64,000 nucleotides of DNA from NCBI GenBank assembly GCA_002633025.1, contig NMRB01000061.1, positions 198,362 to 262,361 of the forward strand, read 5' to 3'. The notes beneath the pieces are model-generated. The model made no database searches. It was given only the letters and a program-made list of their open reading frames with translations, and was not told where the DNA came from. The position numbers and the translations under genes are program-made. Origin of the DNA: Notospermus geniculatus. Its lineage: Eukaryota; Nemertea; Pilidiophora; Heteronemertea; Lineidae. Position 1 is the stretch's first letter; every line of letters begins with the position of its first letter. Shown here one piece after another: positions 60,314-64,000 of the stretch.

Positions 60314-60568
60314 CACTGTTAAAAATATCTGTAAATTTACAGTAGAATTTTCACTGCAAGGTTGCTGTAAAATTCATTTCACTGCAAACTGCTGTTTTTT
60401 CACTGGAATTTAACAGCAAGATTACAGTTTCTCAGTTTTAAAGACAGCATTTGTTGTAGAATTCATACAATTTTGCTGTCAAAATACAGTAAACGGGTGC
60501 TGTCAAAATACAGAAAGGTACTGTGTTACTCTGCTGCCAGCAAAGTGCTGTCAGCATTTTTAACACTG
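60314..60568. mobile_element. MITE-like insertion with CATG target duplication
   Basis: 255 bp with termini cactgttaaaaat and atttttaacactg (inverted, one mismatch), rich in ctgta/tacag motifs, flanked by CATG at 60310-60313 and 60569-60572. Copy 2 of the duplicated segment has a single CATG at the same place, so the empty site is visible. Confidence 0.82.
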
Positions 60569-61472
60569 CATGCTCTGCCTACAATCCTAACCATGTACTA
60601 AAATGACTGATGATAACCTGTTTGTGTGAGACTGAAGTTCCAAAGAATACAAACGTGTAGGCATACATGTATGGGTGATTTCAAAGTACCGTTCATTACA
60701 TGAGACAATACCGAATAACAATAAGGTGAAAAAGATTTCTAGGAGGGATGTGCCCAGTGCAGAACATGACAATCGTGAAGTGTTTCGGAGACCAGATACC
60801 AGGGAAATATTGTGAACCTACAACACATTCAGGTATTTCAAAAGGACTGAAGAGCTTTCGCAATCCCGAGCAACAGTGTGCTCCATTTGCAGTATATGCT
60901 GTATATGTGCTCTGGATATGCTCATTTTTTGCTGAGATGGTGATACCTACATGTATTAACTGCTTCATTCCATGTGTAGAGTGTGCGCCACATGTGCCGT
61001 TAGATTCAGCACTATTTCTTGTGAGGCATGATTACTGACTTCACAGCCAGTGCCAGCCTTCAATATTTCACCGACTCCTTCACAAAAGTTTCGTCAGCCC
61101 TTTCTTCGATACAAAATGAAATTGACATCAACTTCATGCAGTGGAATACCATTAAATTTTACCTCAGCGTAGTATAGCGCGATGGTTCCCCAAACTAAGT
61201 AACTGCTACAAATCTGGCGAGAAATTAAAGCAAAATGTTAGTATTTTGTATATGGTTAGATTCTACGTGTTAGTGTTTGCTTACAGATATACATAGCTGT
61301 ACAGTTACCTGCACATGAAACCCTGAAACACAAAGCTTTTTTAGTACTACTGGCCCTAGGACAGCTAATAGTTCAGAGCTAGTTGTCATATCGAATCCCT
61401 GTTCATTTCAGTCCAACGTACGGGATATGTACATGTACATGTACCTACAACCAAGCGATGTCGGCCTGTGGC

Positions 61473-61648
61473 AAATAGGAGCTGTCAGCGAGTTGACCAA
61501 TAGGTGTCACTACGGCCCAATTCAATGCATCTAGCGGACCCAGTCATTATTGATCGAGCAGCAATGACGAAGATTTTCCAGTACATTGGTCCGCTAGAAC
61601 TTTGCTGCCATCTGTTGGCAAAATGCGCGGCTGACTGCTCCTATTGGC
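61473..61648. repeat. Foldback element, AGGAGC(A/T)GTCAGC termini, copy 1
   Basis: aaataggagctgtcagcgag at the left, gctgactgctcctattgg at the right, with atctagcggacc and ggtccgctagaa inside. Confidence 0.82.
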
Positions 61649-61946
61649 TAGTGGCTGAGTGAGTGCCTCCACTTCATGCATACAGTATTTTTATCAGAAC
61701 AGCCTACGTTGGCGCACATTTCAAAAGCAGCCAGGCCGGATAACACCTTGCATACCCATGACAACTGACTCCAAATANTGGGCTTCAAGCTTGAAGTACG
61801 TTCAAGCTTGAAGACTGAAATTCGGATTCAAGCTTCAAGATCGAAGTTGGGTCCAAGATTTGAAGATTTAATTAGGGGCTTTCGTAGCTATCCAAGTTTC
61901 ACATTCAACATGTAATGTAAATTACAGCTGTACCTATCATCTCTGG

Positions 61947-62000
61947 CTGATAAAGGCCATCATATTTTTATTGGAATAAAATATGACGGCCTTTATCAGC
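61947..62000. repeat. Small hairpin insertion, copy 2 only
   Basis: gctgataaaggccatcatat and atatgacggcctttatcagc with an A/T-rich loop. Absent from the matching place in copy 1; CATCT occurs on both sides and may be a target duplication. Confidence 0.7.
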
Positions 62001-63013
62001 TACTGTACATCTGTGCATCGTCATGAATATCTCAGAAAATATAATTACATTGTATGTTTGAAGTAGCTGTATCGACAGTAAGTTTTTTCCTAGATGTTTG
62101 TATCACCGGAACAGGCCTGTTTTTTAAGTCATGCCCTGCCTATAATCCTAACCATGTGCATGTACTAAAATGATAACCTGTTTGTGTGAGACTGAAGTTC
62201 CAAAGAATACAAACGTGTAGGCATACATGTATGGGTGATTTCAAAGAACCGTTCATTACATGAGACAATACCGAATAACAATAAGGTGAAAAAGAGTTCT
62301 AGGAGGGATGTGCCCAGTGCAGAACATGACAATCGTGAAGGGGTTCGGAGACTTGGGAAATATTGTGAACCTACAACAAATTCAGGTATTTCAAAAGGAC
62401 TGAAGAGCTTTTGCAATCCCGAGCAGCAGTGTGCTCCATTTGCAGTATATGTGCTCTGGATATGCTCATTTTCTGCTGAGATGGTGATACCTACATGTAT
62501 TAACTGCTTCGTTCCATGTGTGGAGTGTGCGCCACAGGTGCCGTTAGATTCAGCACTATTTCTTGTGAACATATTACTGACTTCACAGCCAGTGCCAGAC
62601 TTCAATATTTCACCGACTCCTTCACAAAAGTTTCGTCAGCCCTTTCTTCGATACAAAATGAAATTGACATCAACTTCATGCAGTGGAATACCATTAAATT
62701 TTACCTCAGCGTAGTATAGCGCGATGGTTCCCCAAACTAAGTAACTGCTACAAATCTGGCGAGAAATTAAAGCAAAATGTTAGTATTTTGTATATGGTTA
62801 GATTCTACGTGTTAGTGTTTGCTTACAGATATACATAGCTGTACAGTTACCTGCACATGAAACCCTGAAACACAAAGCTTTTTTAGTACTACTGGCCCTA
62901 GGACAGCTAATAGTTCAGAGCTAGTTGTCATATCGAATCCCTGTTCATTTCAGTCCAACGTACGGGATATGTACATGTACATGTACCTACAACCAAGCGA
63001 TGTCGGCCTGTGG

Positions 63014-63189
63014 CAAATAGGAGCTGTCAGCGAGTTGACCAATAGGTGTCACTACGGCCCAATTCAATGCATCTAGCGGACCCAGTCATTATTGATCGAG
63101 CAGCAATGACGAAGATTTTCCAGTACATTGGTCCGCTAGAACTTTGCTGCCATCTGTTGGCAAAATGCGCGGCTGACTGCTCCTATTGG
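63014..63189. repeat. Foldback element, AGGAGC(A/T)GTCAGC termini, copy 2
   Basis: Identical by eye to 61473-61648, as part of the larger duplication. Confidence 0.82.
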
Positions 63190-63319
63190 CTAGTGGCTGA
63201 GTGAGTGCCTCCACTTCATGCATACAGTATTTTTATCAGAACAGCCTACGTTGGCGCACATTTCAAAAGCAGCCAGGCCGGATAACACCTTGCATACCCA
63301 TGACAACTGACTCCAAATA

Positions 63320-64000
63320 TCCTGTGGTGCTGAGTACGTGAGTTATCACTCATAAGAATGATGATAAATGAAATTCCTCGCTGCACAAGTACATAATCAG
63401 AGAATTAGCATTTGTAATCATTCTTGAAGTGATCTGTAACGTTAGTAACTAAAGGCAAAAGAAACGAGCCACAAGACGAAGAGTAAACCTTTGCCAAACT
63501 GGTTTATCTTAACTGTCCTGTTCTGTAAGGCTAAGAAACCATCTCAAACCCCATCCCTCAGAATTGTAGCTCATTTCAAGGTGTGATATTTTACAAGGCT
63601 TAGGAAGCCTCATGGCCATATTCAACCCGTAAAAATCCAGTTACAAATGAAGCAGAGCGTATCATACAGTAGGCAAATTTCATGAAGAAAATCTGTCATC
63701 AGCTATCCCAAGCTAGGAAGATCCCTATTAAAATTGAGACTCACTGGAAAACATTCTGATATCTGCCTAAAACGTTCAGCATGTCAATATGTAATGATGA
63801 TTGACTTCTATTTTATAATGATGGCAAAAAAATGTCCAAGCCAGTAAACGGCGACAGTGAAAGGGTTAATTAACCGGTACCCTTTCACAAATCTGACCAC
63901 TGTTTTCACCAAAGGACCAGGTAAAGTGCCAAATTCATGTCAACAAGAAGATATCAGAGATTTTCCAAGAGTTTCTCATTATGCCAAAGTGAACGAAACG
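63320..64000. other. Right edge of window; no feature seen
   Basis: A/T-rich single-copy-looking sequence. The only local structure is a short inverted pair gaaagggttaatta-accggtaccctttc near 63858-63887. No exon recognised on either strand. Confidence 0.5.

Larger units (their letters stand above)
60031..61777. repeat. Duplicated segment, copy 1 (about 1.75 kb)
   Basis: Begins ctcaagcttgaagtacgttc and ends gacaactgactccaaata at the single N of 61778. Highly similar to copy 2 apart from a 255-bp insert (60314-60568) and small indels. Confidence 0.9.
57677..61789. other. Upstream of the visible PDE exons; repeats, no certain exon
   Basis: Should contain intron(s) leading to the upstream GAF exon(s) of the PDE gene, but I found none. 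Contents are the repeats listed separately. Long frames here lack domains. Confidence 0.5.
61790..63319. repeat. Duplicated segment, copy 2 (about 1.53 kb)
   Basis: Direct repeat of 60031-61777. It lacks the 255-bp insert, carries its own 54-bp hairpin (61947-62000), and continues past the shared end into ctgtggtgctgagtacg. Confidence 0.9.

Noticed and set aside
62165-62605. 146-codon minus-strand frame in the duplicated segment
   Set aside because: The matching region in the other copy (60587-60968) is broken into different frames, so there is no sign of coding constraint.

Overview
The window is animal nuclear DNA: long introns with GT/AG borders, phase-matched exons, few genes, many foldback elements, minisatellites and TACATGTA-rich simple sequence, plus assembly gaps (three N runs and three single Ns). 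Nothing in it is bacterial. The gene content (neuropeptide-type GPCR, TSP1-rich secreted proteins, PDE10-like phosphodiesterase) and the density of small palindromic elements suggest a marine invertebrate, either a non-vertebrate deuterostome or a lophotrochozoan. I cannot name the species.

Layout. (1) 221-6233, plus: last two exons of a class A GPCR split by a 4.7 kb intron; the 5' exon(s) lie outside the window. (2) 8025-11071, minus: 3' part of gene B, a TSP1 plus Caspr-type fibrinogen-like protein, cut by a gap at its 5' side. It carries an internal 1.2 kb tandem duplication with one broken exon copy. (3) 13921-32877, plus: gene A, a secreted mosaic protein assembled here as 25 exons that join in frame to 1451 residues: signal peptide, PAN/apple-like region, EGF, two TSP1, one SRCR, fifteen more TSP1, then a fibrinogen-like C-terminus like that of gene B. 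A and B are paralogous in their C-terminal parts and lie head to head. (4) 32878-39218: no gene seen; a 97-bp tandem repeat running into a gap, a dispersed repeat and a palindromic repeat array. (5) 39219-57676, minus: a PDE10-like cyclic nucleotide phosphodiesterase (GAF domain plus catalytic domain) with at least one exon lost in the 592-bp gap. Three of its catalytic exons exist as tandem paralogous pairs of identical length and phase. (6) 57677-64000: foldback elements, a minisatellite and two near-identical copies of a 1.5-1.75 kb segment joined at a single N.

Most interesting signal: the PDE10-like gene carries duplicated versions of its metal-binding HDxDH exon (156 nt each), its Asp metal-ligand exon (112 nt each) and the exon ending in the invariant nucleotide-binding Gln (81 nt each). 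All copies are open, have splice sites and keep the catalytic residues. The 112-nt pair cannot be spliced together without a frameshift, so it should be mutually exclusive; up to eight catalytic variants are possible. The genes in the window show no evident shared pathway: one is a signalling receptor, one an intracellular cAMP/cGMP hydrolase, and two are extracellular adhesion or matrix proteins.
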